A stretch of DNA of 64,000 nucleotides from Chaetoderma sp. LZ-2023a. Lineage: Eukaryota; Mollusca; Caudofoveata; Chaetodermatida; Chaetodermatidae. The position numbers and the translations under genes were made by a program. This document shows, one piece after another, positions 50,040 to 61,410 of this stretch (positions are counted from its first letter, which is position 1; each line of letters opens with the position of its first letter). The stretch lies in the NCBI GenBank assembly GCA_034401795.1, contig CM067360.1, positions 120,080,609-120,144,608 on the forward strand, given 5' to 3'. Below the pieces are notes generated by a model. That model saw only the letters and a program-made list of their open reading frames with translations, was not told the DNA's origin and did not search any database.

Positions 50040-51062
50040 TTAACCACCGCCGTACGTCGCCTCCTCATGCTTCGAATTAAGCACCTGCATGGCACGAAGA
50101 GGAATCGCATCCCATTCTGGGAGCAGTGCAGATTCCAGCTCCCGCAAATTGTGAAGATGTGGATGGTCCTCACGCGCCACACGGCTAAGAATGTCCCACA
50201 CGTGTTCGATAGAACACAGGTCCGGTGATCGCGCTGGCCAGGCCAACACCGGAACGTTGTTAGCCTCAAGGAAATCACTGGTGACCCTGGTTGAATGAGG
50301 ACGGGTGTTGTCTTGCTGGAACATAAAGTCTGCATGATGCTGCATAAAAGGGATGACAAAAGGGGCGACAACTTCTTCACAGTAACGTTGAGCCGTTAAA
50401 TTTCCGCGAATCCCAATAAGATCTGGTTTGCCATTTTCATGGATTCCAACCCACACCATGACACTGCCGCATCCGAATATGTCGTGCTGAATGATGTTTG
50501 CTGCACCATACCGTTCTCCTAGACATCGCCAAACCCGTTTCCTACCATCCGGCACATCCACACAAAACCTCGACTCATCACTGAACAAAACGTGGCTCCA
50601 TTGTTGAGCACGCCATCGCTGATAAGTTCTTGCCCATGCAAACCGATTCTCGATGTGACGCTCTGTAAACAGAACAGCAACAAGTGGACGACGGGCATGC
50701 AGTCCAGCATCACGGAGTCGGTTTCGCACAGTTTGTGCATGCACTGTAGTGCCGGTAGTGGTGAGCAAATTACGGGACTGCCGCGGCGCAGTCTCAAATC
50801 CATGACGTCGTGATAACGTCACTAAGTAGCGGTCTTCTCGTGGTGTTGTTGCTCTCCGTCTGCCAGATCGTGGTCGGTCATTAACATGCCCAGTTTCCTG
50901 CTCACGTTGGCGGAGACGGGAAATGGTTGAGGCGTGAACATTAAAATGTCGAGCAACTGCGCGAATGCTCTGCCCAGCAGCGAGTCTTCCCATTGCTTCA
51001 TGCTGCTGATTTGCGGGTAGCCCTGCGCGCCGGCCCTTGTGTAAGGGTAAACTTTTAAGCAT
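50040..51062 (-). CDS. Tc1-family DD34E transposase (intact)
   Basis: 340 codons, the usual Tc1 length. An N-terminal paired-like helix-turn-helix ('EAMGRLAAGQSIRAVARHF', about 22-40, and 'STISRLRQ') is followed by a basic 'RPRSGRRR' (63-70), a second DNA-binding region, and a catalytic core with Asp162 ('FSDESRF'), Asp251 ('FQQDNTRPH') and Glu286 ('SIEHVWD'). The spacing Asp251-Glu286 is 34 residues, that is DD34E. By family the enzyme cuts at the terminal repeats and inserts at TA. Compared with element 2, the ancestral start was probably the codon now reading AAG at residue 9 (51038-51036). The ATG at 51062 then adds eight residues from the former leader and would be the start used here. 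No lesion is visible in the frame. Confidence 0.95.
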   Translation of the reverse strand: MLKSLPLHKGRRAGLPANQQHEAMGRLAAGQSIRAVARHFNVHASTISRLRQREQETGHVNDRPRSGRRRATTPREDRYLVTLSRRHGFETAPRQSRNLLTTTGTTVHAQTVRNRLRDAGLHARRPLVAVLFTERHIENRFAWARTYQRWRAQQWSHVLFSDESRFCVDVPDGRKRVWRCLGERYGAANIIQHDIFGCGSVMVWVGIHENGKPDLIGIRGNLTAQRYCEEVVAPFVIPFMQHHADFMFQQDNTRPHSTRVTSDFLEANNVPVLAWPARSPDLCSIEHVWDILSRVAREDHPHLHNLRELESALLPEWDAIPLRAMQVLNSKHEEATYGGG

Positions 51063-51294
51063 TTTCTGTTAACGTTCGTTATCTGCTTTTGCAATATGGT
51101 GAATTGTTGCCTTCGCTACCCGGGAATGTGGGCCAGTGCATGAAAAATGCATTTGCACATGCAGTAAGCGTGCGGCCGAGAAATGCAAGAAATGATTTGC
51201 ATTTCTTCATGATCAGCGAGACATTCCATTGACGAAACATGCCTGCAAATTTGGTTATATAATGGACGCATAGTTTTAATACAATAAACCAAAC

Positions 51295-51322
51295 TTCACT
51301 GTTGCTAAACATTTTGGCTCAG
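51295..51322 (-). repeat. 5' terminal repeat of Tc1 element 1
   Basis: Same sequence with few changes as 55173-55200. It ends at CAG|TATATA on the plus strand, consistent with TA target choice. Confidence 0.8.
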
Positions 51323-52139
51323 TATATATAGGAAGAATAGGAACTATTAATTATGCACATTGAATGACCAACGTTGTCATAATCAAATACGTCACATGTT
51401 ATCCGATGGCACAATCAAAATGCCGAATATCGAAAAGGCATACATGGTGTGTAGTTAATATCAAAGATAAGCAACGCTTGGCACTTGATCTACAAATTTG
51501 ATTTATGAATATCTGTGACAGTCAACACACACGCCTTAATGCTGACTACCTATAAGAGCAAACAACCAGCTTAGCAACAAGGTACAAACAAATATCATTT
51601 GCCAAATTGATTGCTCATTTGTACTGTAAGTGTTTAATTATGAATATGAATGACCGGGAGTAATTTGTCCAGAGAAATTACTCATGCGCACCGAGCAAAG
51701 CAAATAGCTTAGATGAAATATCAATGACAATGTAGATTTCCCTCACATGATTTCAAAAATGGCGGTTCAAGCGAAGTTTTAAAAGATATTGTGTTAGAGA
51801 GTCAATTGGTCATCATAGCGGCACTCTCGTGCCTGTTTGCTAAACATGTATATCGTGTATATATTATCCCCCTCCATTAGCGTACGGTACGCGAGTGGCA
51901 TACGCTGTGGTATATTATAAAATAAAGAATACCCTGCGATCACCTTACACGAACACTGAGACTTCCACGCAGTGCGGAGGCGGGCTTTAAATGCAGGTGT
52001 ACAATGTGTTGGTAGATAGCTGAACAGTATAACATTACAACTGAGTGTTTCAAAAGCTCTGTAGGCATGCTTGTGCACTGTGGTATGGTACTGCCGATAT
52101 AAAGTGCATGTGTGTGACATATGTGCTCCAGTCATGACC
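51323..52139. other. Spacer with an R-e fragment
   Basis: 51375-51440 resembles 40915-40970 ('CATAATCAAATAC', 'TCACATGTTA'). No gene. Confidence 0.4.
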
Positions 52140-54740
52140 ATGGCAAACGTGCTTCAATCAATACTTCCGTGATTAATATATTTGCTAACGCCAAATCAGC
52201 AGTTATCGCTAGTGCTAATCTCAGTTCATGCGCACTTATATCAATACATTCAATACGGCACATCTAATTTACAAATCGGAAGTATGTATGTCCGCAACAG
52301 TGAACACTCACACAGTTAGTGGACTGTAGGAGATTGTCACAAGACGTGGTATATTCAACTAAACATCGTGGAATAAAACACATCCTGTTGATCACGTTAC
52401 ATGAACACAACCACAAACACATTATGCGGAGGTGGCCTTTTAATATAGGTGACTAGCTCTCGTATACGCAGTTTGGAATTATCTTAAAGTGGTATATTAA
52501 AACTATGTGCTTCTCAAGCGACGTAAACACGTGGTCTTTCGCATGTCAATGTCGAGACAAAGCACCAATGCGTGATTTTTATCTCCCAAGCGGCAACATT
52601 TTACCCAGGCATGGCTTGTGTTCGTCAATCGTAGCAGATGTGAATCCAGCATACATATTATCTACATACAATCAATGCTTTGGCGCCCGGTACGTGTATT
52701 GCAAGGTACCGATAATGCGTCCTCATGCTATGGTATCGTTAGTATATCTACAGCATGTAAAAGGGCATAGTTTGAATGGTGTTTATGGAAGATATACGTG
52801 CATTTACATCCTCCCAAACTGTAGTGTGATATGTGGTATATTCAACTAAACACTGTAAAATAAAACACACCCTGCTGATCACATTGCGCGAGGGCAGGAA
52901 CACACATTATGCAGAGTTGGCTTTTTAATATATGTGACTAACTCAAGCATATAATGTTTGGAGCTGTCTGCTATTGGTATATGGAAACTGTTTCCTCCTC
53001 AGGCGCCTTAAACAGATATGTCAATATCGATGCAAAGCATGTATGTGTGACGTTTGTGTCCCAATCATGGCCATTTTCTAAGGTATAGCGTGCGCGCGTC
53101 TATCATGACAAATGTGAATCCAACATGCATATTATCCACATAGAACCAATGCCATGCCACTTGGTCAGTGTCTCTTATGGTGCCACTTATATTTCGTGGT
53201 ACTATGGCATCGTTAGTATAGCTACATCATGTAAAGAATTCAAAATTTAATGACGCGTATCGCAGAAATACGTGCATTTACGACACCACCAATTGTAGTA
53301 TATTGTGATGATGTAGGGCCCGATGTTAATCACTCGGGAGATGGTTACATTCAGAGGGAAATGGTAAAGAGATATGCACATAATAGCACACCTCAAATGC
53401 ACTGGATAACAGTGATTGAGGGTTCCAGATCAATTAATATGGAGATGGATATGTTCAGAAGATAATGCTGTCAGTCGTAATGATACGTGCTCCTCGTTGA
53501 TGGATTCCAGAAAAGTGAGGGGGAGTAGAGCATTACATGCGTTAAGCTTCGTTCCATTAGCTGTATAATATCGGTTCAAAATAGTGTAGATGTAATTGAA
53601 TTTCGTTCCAAAATCTCTGAATTCCATCATAGAGAGAAAAGCAATTAATATGCAATCGAAGCATATGAAACGGCATCGCATGTGCATGTGTCAGATCCCA
53701 ATCCACTGGGTATAGCGTTTTTCTGTGGTATTTGTTGTAAATGCTCATATGCTAAGCATCACAATTCCGGATTTCGATATTTGTGGTTATCTTCTACTGG
53801 AACTCCCTTGTTCAGCCCATCAATTTATCCAACTGCTGGTGGCGCAGCTAGGATGCATACACTCTAATCAAATGACACCCAATACAATGAAAGTCCTGGA
53901 CCGTAATGCATTGTTTGTTCAGGCGTATGCACTGCTATGAGCAATGCGAAACTAAATCTTTTCTAAACGCATACTATCCTGGCTGAGCGACGCTGACAGG
54001 GCAAAGTAATTGCGACAAGACAAGACGTGGGATAACCGAAATAGGCCCTTAATATATTCTTCAGTGATATCAGTGTGTACCATTATTAGATCTGCCGTTA
54101 ATGTTAAAGTCGTCTCTTGTAGTCCAGAATGAGTTCAGGAAATGTGCACTGAACTAGATAATAGATACATTTGAGTCTGACTTTGGAAACAAACAATTTA
54201 AAAATAAATAGAACAGTGCTACGGGAAATACCGGGATAAATGTTGAATTACGATTTTCGCACAAGAATAGCCAAGCTGTATGTCTAGATCAACTGGTGCA
54301 TGCTCATCTAAGCCATGGTAATCACCATGTTGAGCATTGAACATCATGCCCAGTGTATTGACCCGTGTTTATCTTAATAATTTTAGAAGAAATATAATAC
54401 CCACTTCCACAGCCGGTTCTACAATGTATATGCATATGTGCCAAGTAGAATACATGTGACCAAATAAGCAAACATGCAGCAATATTTGAAATGATACTGT
54501 CCACCTAACAGCATGGTTGCAGTCGTTGGTACTGTCCCTGTGTACAGATTTAGGAATCATTATCTGCACTTAAACACTGAAATCCCAGAATCATGTTTGA
54601 TTTCAAAGTGTTGAATAGAATGTGTCCTAAATTTTAATTTAGGAAAGACACACAATGCACACAAGTAAAGCGCATACTTTCGCGACAAAGCTAAGCCATG
54701 TTGATTGTGACGTCAGCTAACGTCGATCATAGTAATGGTC
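52140..54740 (-). repeat. Long dispersed repeat LR, copy 3 (inverted)
   Basis: Reverse complement of 1-1620 and of 41000-43060. It contains a direct tandem duplication: 'GTGGTATATTCAACTAAACA' starts at 52346 and a near copy at 52833, a period of about 487 bp. The two units have drifted clearly apart, so the duplication is not recent. Non-coding. Confidence 0.7.
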
Positions 54741-54904
54741 TCGTGACGGGCCTTCCAGTTCAATTATTGACTCCCATTGTAATGTGTGATGTATAGAGAA
54801 CATATTATTCAACAAATCCATAGAAATTAAATATATAATGAATTCAAAACAAATCTATCTCTATAATTACATTCAGGTTATTCATCAGTCCATAAGACAT
54901 AATA

Positions 54905-55018
54905 AAAACCAAAATACATACACACACTGGCACGCGCGCATGCGCACACGCATGTACGCACGCACCCACGCGCGCACTAGTAAACGCACGCGCAACTGCA
55001 TGCAACAGTACACAAACG

Positions 55019-55057
<39 letters not shown>

Positions 55058-55097
55058 GTGTAAGCGTGCACGCACGCACGCCTCCGCCCCCCCCCCC

Positions 55098-55172
<75 letters not shown>
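54905..55172. repeat. Compound microsatellite (CA/CGCA)n, poly-C, (TA)n
   Basis: CA and CGCA units to 55083, a C run at about 55087-55098, then about 36 TA units to 55172. It directly abuts the left end of Tc1 element 2, so the element inserted at a TA within or next to the tract. Confidence 0.95.
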
Positions 55173-55173
<1 letters not shown>

Positions 55174-55458
55174 TGAGCCAAAAAGGTTTCGCAACAGTGA
55201 AGTTTGGTTTGTTGTATTAAAACTATGCATCCATTTAAAACCAAATGTGCAGGCATGTTTCTTCAATGGAATGTCTCGCTGACCATGAAGAAATGCAAAT
55301 CATTTCCTGCATTTCTCGGCCGCACGCCTACTGCATGTGAAAATGCATTTTTCATGCACTGACCAACATTGGCAGGTAGCGAAGGCAACAGTTCACCATA
55401 TTGCAAAAGCAGATAACGAACGTTAACAGAAAACGCTTAAAAGTTTACCCTACCGAAC

Positions 55459-56457
55459 ATGGGCCGGCGCCCAGGGCAACCCGAAAATCAGCGGCATGAA
55501 GCAATAGTAAGACTCGCTGCTGGACAGATCGTTTGCGCTATTGCTCCACATTTTAATGTTCACGCCTCAACCATTTCCCGTCTCCGCCAACGTGAGCAGG
55601 AAACTGGGCATGTTAATGACCGACCACGATCTGGCAGACGGAGAGCAACAACACCACGAGAAGACCGCTACTTAGTGACGTTATCACAACGTCACGGGTG
55701 TGAGACTGCGCCGCGGCAGTCCCGTAATTTGCACACCGCTACCGGCACTACAGTGCATGCACACACTGTGCGAAACAGACTCCGCGATGCTGGACTGCAT
55801 GCCCGTCGTCCACTTGTTGCTGTTACGCTTACAGAGCGTCACGTCGAGAATCGGTTTGCATGGGCAAGAACTCATCAGCGATGGCGTGTTCAACAATGGA
55901 GCCACGTTTTGTTCAGTGATGAGTCGAGGATTTGTGTGGATGTGGCGGATGGTAGGAAACGGGTTTGGCGACGTTTAGGAGAATGGTATGATGCAGCCAA
56001 CATCATTCAGCACGACAGATTCGGTGGCGGAAGTGTCATGGTGTGGGCTGGAATCCATGAAAATGGCAAAACAGATCTTAATATGATTCGCGGAAATTTA
56101 ACGGCTCAACGTTACTGTGAAGAAGTTGTCACCCCTGTTGTCATCCCTTTTATGTAGCATCATGCATACTTTATGTTCCAACAAGACAACGCCCGTCCTC
56201 ATTCAACTAGGGTCAGCAGTGATTTCCTTGAGGCTAACAATGTTCAGGTGTTGGCCTGGCTAGCGCGATCACCGGACCTGTGTTCTATCGAACATGTGTG
56301 GGACATTCTTGGCCGTATGGTGCGTGAGAACCATCCACATCTTCACAACGTGCGGGAGCTGGAAGCTGCACTGCTCCAGGAATGGGATGCGATTCCTCTT
56401 CGTGACATTCAGGTGCTTAATTCGAAACATGAGAAAGCGACGTACGGCGGTGGTTAA
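55459..56457 (+). pseudogene. Tc1-family DD34E transposase with one nonsense codon
   Basis: Starts with ATG at 55459 ('MGRRPGQPENQRHEA') and stays in one frame to 56457, except for a TAG at 56155-56157 (codon 233). Element 1 has a Gln codon (CAG) there. The stop falls between the first and second catalytic Asp ('FSDESRI' and 'FQQDNARPH'), so the product would lack the second Asp and the Glu. Every other motif is present, including 'SIEHVWD' with 34-residue spacing. A single C-to-T change separates it from an open frame, unlike the heavily broken LINEs, so the loss is recent. Confidence 0.93.
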
Positions 56458-56616
56458 TGCGCGCGGAGATCACAACCGGTATTGTGTCAGTGTCATTATT
56501 TAAATTGGACGCTTCCGTTAAATGATGCCGCGTTCAAATTGGAAAATGACCTATCAATTAAATAGTATATTTGAATCAATTTATTGTTTTTGTTAAATAA
56601 CATATATACAGTAATA

Positions 56617-56641
56617 TTCTCAGTGTTGCTAAATATGCTAA
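56617..56641 (+). repeat. 3' terminal repeat of Tc1 element 2 (diverged)
   Basis: The inverse of this stretch shares TTTAGCAACA and flanking bases with the left terminus, with a short gap. Recognised by eye, so boundaries are approximate. Confidence 0.5.
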
Positions 56642-56646
56642 TATAT

Positions 56647-56647
56647 A

Positions 56648-56743
<96 letters not shown>

Positions 56744-56836
56744 TGTTTGCGTGCGTTGTGCATTCATACGTACACACGCACGCACGCACGCACGCACGCA
56801 CTCACGCACGCACTCACGCACGCACGCACGCACGTA

Positions 56837-56907
<71 letters not shown>

Positions 56908-56938
56908 GCGCGCACACACACGCACACACGCACGCGTG
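56647..56938. repeat. (GTGC)n facing (ACGC)n: long simple-sequence palindrome
   Basis: About 24 GTGC units (56649-56745) are followed after about 30 bp by about 33 ACGC units (to about 56905). They are exact reverse complements and could form a hairpin with nearly 100 bp of stem. All open frames here are artefacts. Confidence 0.95.
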
Positions 56939-57019
56939 CACTCATATTAATTCTCGCACGGTACATATGGTCAATGCAATGCAAAAGATTAAGCTAGAAA
57001 AGCCATATATATATATATA

Positions 57020-57335
57020 TACGTGAGGGATCAGATTTTAACCGGGGATATGTCGACTTCCCGTAATAACTTTTACATCGAATCTTCAAGGCTGGATGTA
57101 AGAGAGAGAGAGTCATAGTAACTTGCACAGTAGGCATGGTATGCATACCATAATTTATAGAAGCTGCTATACCGATATATGATCGTGTCCTTGGCATTTG
57201 TATCAGAGACGGATTGGTTTCAATTACTATGGCAGCATTTAAGTCGATTGCTGCACCGATTGTTGTAGAATCGACATAACACTGATCGTGTCTATTTTGA
57301 AATATGTCAATGGAATTCTTAAGAATAATAGTCCA
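57020..57335 (-). repeat. Dispersed repeat R-c, copy 3 (inverted)
   Basis: Reverse complement of 7440-7740 (shared 'AAGGATTCCATTGA' type end, 'CGATATATGATC' region and 'CAATCGGTGCAGCAATCGAC'). Non-coding. Confidence 0.6.
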
Positions 57336-57900
57336 GTTATTCATCTGAGAATACCTGCATATTCATGATGTGTATCTTGTGATCCGTGTTAGTGTGCAAC
57401 ACGTAGTGCGGCATGTTATTTATCAGATTTGAGGAAATTCTGATTTTTATGACACAATGGAAATCCATACGCCAATGTATACCCGTGCATGCATACGCGC
57501 CCACAGGCGTACCCAAACACGCCTGCACGAACACAATACGCCAATTTGAACGGTCGAACAATTAAGACACACATATTCAATTTCTAATAACCGACTGTAT
57601 GAGATTCATTTCATGATAAATATTGGATCATATTGATTTTTATCTGCCCAGCGGTTGATCTTTAGACTTCGTAATCTTCTTAGCCTGACATCCCATACAG
57701 TGATCCATGCATTCTATTGCCACACTATTCGCTTCTGAGAAGAGCTTTCGTGCGTGTTCAATCGTAATTTATTTTACTCGAAATGGGAAATAAACTGCAG
57801 AAAGAAAATAAAATATTCGGAACAATGGAAATAATATTGCCACTTCGTACTAGACACAGTTATTTATTGATGCACACATACACACACTCAATGAAAGCAT
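57336..57900. other. Unassigned
   Basis: Nothing I can support as a gene. The 57655-57730 stretch resembles 61885-61955 ('AGCCTGACATCCCA'). Confidence 0.4.
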
Positions 57901-58343
57901 TGACACTGTTTTAGAACGTGCCTGAAATCAAAGATGTCTGTCATTGTGAGGTCTCCACAATAGATATTTAGCACATAATCTATGTGTCCATTAATGCATG
58001 TAAGTGTTTACCTGTGATGTGTAAGGGTTGATGAGATAGCCTTTGTAAATTTAACGTTCGCCTGCGAGGATAGAGATTAATTGTTAGTAGTACGCAGGCG
58101 GATTGTAAACCGCATTGGTAAATATACACTTCAATACTCACAAATCCTTAACGACGTGAATCAGAATTAAGATACTCTCTTGAAATACCTCTGACAATCC
58201 GTTCAGAGCAATGGTCCATTCCAGTTTTAGCTATGCCCCGCCCATCTCTAGCTAAGTTCCAGCCCCACAATACAGCTCGTACTGGGATCAATCTATCTCT
58301 GAACACCATGACTATCAATTTAAAAAACCCACTATACATGTAA

Positions 58344-58438
58344 GCTGTTGAATAGTTTGAAACTGATTTGACCTGGTGCTATTGCTGACTAAGGCAGCAC
58401 CAGCGCTTACTCAAATTAGCTTTAAAATATTCAACAGG
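58344..58438. repeat. Foldback motif, well-preserved member
   Basis: Left arm CTGTTGAATAGTTTGAAACT and its inverse on the right (AAAATATTCAACAG), with inner GGTGCT and AGCACC also pairing. About 40-bp arms with few mismatches around a short loop. Confidence 0.75.
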
Positions 58439-59159
58439 ATGTGTATTAAAATAGCACACGAATTACACAGACATGCAGTTCATGCAACTATTTGAGATTT
58501 GATGACGGTCTATATAGGACCCTTTGTGACGTAATGATTGTGACGTTATCACACACGCGCAGACCTGATTATGACGTCATACGAGGTCAAACGACGGATA
58601 GATACTCGGGGAAGGTGAATTGCTTAATGTACTGCTCACACTTCACTCTAAGGACATGCCCAGTCCGTTATTTGACTGTGCATGCGTGCGATTTTCATAT
58701 TGAAAAGATGTAGCCAGGTGCATATAAGTCAATATTAGTCCTCTGTTATGTTATAACATTGTCTGAATGGTCTAAGAATGAACGGAACGAATGACGCACT
58801 GGACAAAGAAATGGCATCGAGCTCCAGAGTCTAACTGTTTGTCTTATACTGCGAGCACATTTCAGGAGCCTCTTTCATCGGGTTAACTATCGAAAGCTGC
58901 CCATCGAATTCAGCACCCGAACGTCTATCGCATCTTGTGTCGAATCAGCAGTATTTTCCATCTTCCTCGGAAAAACATAACACGGGCGTCTAATGAGACG
59001 TTTGTTGTTTACGTTTGACAGAGGCGAGCGTCTTGGATGGTTTTATTTGAATTCCAATCCACCATAGTATGTACTCGATGAGCATGTGCCAATTTACCGC
59101 GGCAGGCATCGCGTCAAATATCCAGGTCTCTTGAATGCTGGAAAGCGAGACAACGTCAG

Positions 59160-59244
59160 AGATGGAGGAGGAGGGAGGGAGGGAGTGGGTGAGAGAGAGA
59201 GAGAGAGGGAGAGAGAGAGAGAGTGAGAGAGAGAGAGCGCAAGA

Positions 59245-59303
<59 letters not shown>

Positions 59304-59307
59304 CACG
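59160..59307. repeat. (GA)n microsatellite
   Basis: About 145 bp of GA with GGGA interruptions, at the homologous place of the 4983-5040 tract. Confidence 0.95.
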
Positions 59308-59719
59308 CGAGTTCATCTCAACAGATTCAAGTCGTTCATGACATTTCTATTCCAACATAATCATACTGCTTAAATGTTGCATACGCACGCGTGCGTGCGT
59401 CATGCGTGTGTGGATGCGTGTATGCGTCGGTGAGCCTGTGTGTGCGAATTATGGCGCTGAGGTATGTATGAATCGAATTTGTATGCACGTGTCAGTGTAC
59501 AAACCCTGGGAATTCTCTAAACTAAATGTGCCCTTAAAATAAATGAAGAATAGCACATTATTCTCGATTGAGTGCACCAGTGAGCACCCAGGAGTACAGC
59601 TTTTAGAATAGCTCGTTTATACACATTAGAATAATATTGTGAATATTATGTAGCTGGCGCGAGTACATCGACCCTAGATTAAAGAAGACCTACATCTATC
59701 ATAATAAATTGCACGTTTA

Positions 59720-60310
59720 ATAGAACAACATTAAATTCAATCCACGTGTCCTATTTGCGGCCATTGCTGGAGTATGCATCTTGCGTCTGAGAGAGTTATA
59801 GTACAGAGATGAACTAATATTAGAAAGAGTGCACATTGTAGCTGGCAGAATTGTGAAAAACCGACCCGATTGTGTCCGGCTGTTTAAATCTACAGTGAAA
59901 CTGGATACGAACGACTAAAGGGCAGGCGACGAAAAAAAATAAATGACAACAGTTCACAAAATACTGCATGATGGCACCATACCTGACTTGTTGTTGTATA
60001 TCACAACACTTTGTAGAGAAACAACGGAACTGTATGATATTCGTAATCCACAGAACATCAGTGTATGTCTCGATCGGAGCTGTATAATACATCTTGCAAA
60101 CTTTTTTTCCTAGCACTATTCATCTAAGGGATTTACTTGAAACCAAAGTAAAATCAGACTCTAAGATTTCAAAATTCAAAACGTTAGTGAAACACGAAAT
60201 TCTCAAGCCTCCCACATTTTACAACTATGGTAAACTCAAACACGCCATCCTGTATACCAGCCAATAGCACACGCTGTCAGCTAAACTGAGATTTGTATAG
60301 AATAGACTTA
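59720..60310 (+). pseudogene. LINE remnant, C-terminal part (third LINE family)
   Basis: Plus-strand fragments of a LINE C-terminus in several frames: 'SYLRPLLEYASC' (about 59747), 'LILERVHIVAGRIV' (59817), 'HKILHDGTIPDLLLYITTLC' (59955), 'ELYDIRNPQNISVCLDR' (60029) and 'PPTFYNYGKLKHAIL' (60212). This order (LRPxLEYASxVW, LERVQ, RNxxNI, TFYxYGxRK) is common at the end of Jockey/CR1-like ORF2 proteins. It is separate from the other LINEs here. Stops and frame changes make it a fossil. Confidence 0.7.
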
Positions 60311-61410
60311 CTTCCCGCATCCGCTTTACTTTTTTAAAGGCAGTGTAGAGGATCCATCACATTTCTTCTTAAAATGGTATTATTATGTTTTACAAAAGAA
60401 CGCTTAATGCAACACGTGTTTAATTTTTGCCAATGTACCTCTGGCGGTTTTTACAAAGCAAACATAGTTCTGTCAGGTATGGAAAGTAATGTATTTTAAC
60501 ACAGTATAAGACTATGTTTACGCTACTGGCAGATTTTAGTTTTTAATTAAAGCTCTGTTCGTCTGCCTGTGTTAACGAAAATAAAGCAATGTTTCCGTGA
60601 AACATGTAGCTGGCCGTATGCGATGGGCGGCTATGGTGCTATGTACTCAACCATGCAGTGGACTCTTCCACAAATAGGTGATTTTCTGTCGACATAAAAT
60701 CTGGAGCCAGACGTCGACGATATGTGATTAGTTCAACCAGTCTGGGAAATGTAGCCGATTTTACGTTACCACACAAGCTGGAGCATTTTCTAATCATATT
60801 GGTATTGTATTCAGGGATATTCTTTCCTTTCAGAGAATCGCAGATCGTCGACAGGGACCGCACAGAGAAGGCAACGTTGATTGCTGCGTTTTCTCGTTGA
60901 TAATCTGCAACAGATTGACAAAGTTGAACCATGTTCATAATCCACGACAATCTGCTACAGTCTGGAAATTGTTCTCCCATAAAATGTATACGCTGTCGTA
61001 AGCTATCCGCGACTGATTGCCGATCTTTTGAAAGCCGGGTTTAGTGCCGGTAGATCATAGGGGTCAGCAGATCTATGAATGATAGTTTCACGATGGTAAG
61101 TAATCGTTTATTGATCTATTTTCCCGATTTCTTTTACAATGAGAGATCAGTTTACTCTAATAAAGACCTATTCTGGCTACTTCCCCAAACCTCACCGATG
61201 TAACGAGGGTGTACTTTGATGTGGAAAGGAGCGTTCTGAGCGGGCGAATATTCGCACATGCAAGATCCATGAAAACGGGGATGGGGTACATTGGGGGGGG
61301 GGGCAGGGGGTGATGGCAACAGTGGAGTTCCAAAATTTGAAATCGAGCGTGGTCCTTTGTCACCACTCTATAGATCTGGAAATATAGCAATCACTTATGC
61401 ATCCCATGAT

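Larger units (their letters stand above)
49961..51322 (-). mobile_element. Tc1/mariner element 1 (intact transposase, 3' terminus not found)
   Basis: The 5' end on the right is clear: the minus strand begins CTGAGCCAAAATGTTTAGCA directly next to TA repeats (51323 on). Homology with element 2 runs from there to about 49961, some 80 bp past the transposase stop, and then ends abruptly. The inverted terminus seen in element 2 is not found to the left. The element is therefore probably 3'-truncated, while its gene is open. Confidence 0.88.
55173..56641 (+). mobile_element. Tc1/mariner element 2 (both termini recognisable, transposase with one stop)
   Basis: The left end CTGAGCCAAAAAGGTTTCGC abuts (TA)n. 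The right end, inverted, reads 'TTTAGCAACA' plus 'CTG' with 'TTAGC' outside it. It matches the left terminus of element 1 except for a gap of about five bases, and also abuts TA-rich DNA. Total about 1.47 kb, with about 285 bp of leader and 180 bp after the stop codon. Confidence 0.8.
57901..61410 (+). repeat. Long dispersed repeat LR, copy 4
   Basis: Collinear with 44030-45720 and 4140-6650: 57940-58200 with 44040-44330, 58780-59110 with 4640-4990, 60380-61140 with 5820-6610, 61130-61410 with 45725-45950. A foldback element and CRE-like sites interrupt it at 58200-58740, and a LINE remnant at 59720-60310. Poly-G at 61292-61302. Non-coding. Confidence 0.65.

Noticed and set aside
50519..51094. 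Additional frames overlapping the Tc1 transposase on both strands
   Set aside because: Shadows; only the 340-codon frame carries the DD34E motifs.
56496..57026. Frames up to about 135 codons
   Set aside because: Artefacts of the facing GTGC and ACGC arrays.
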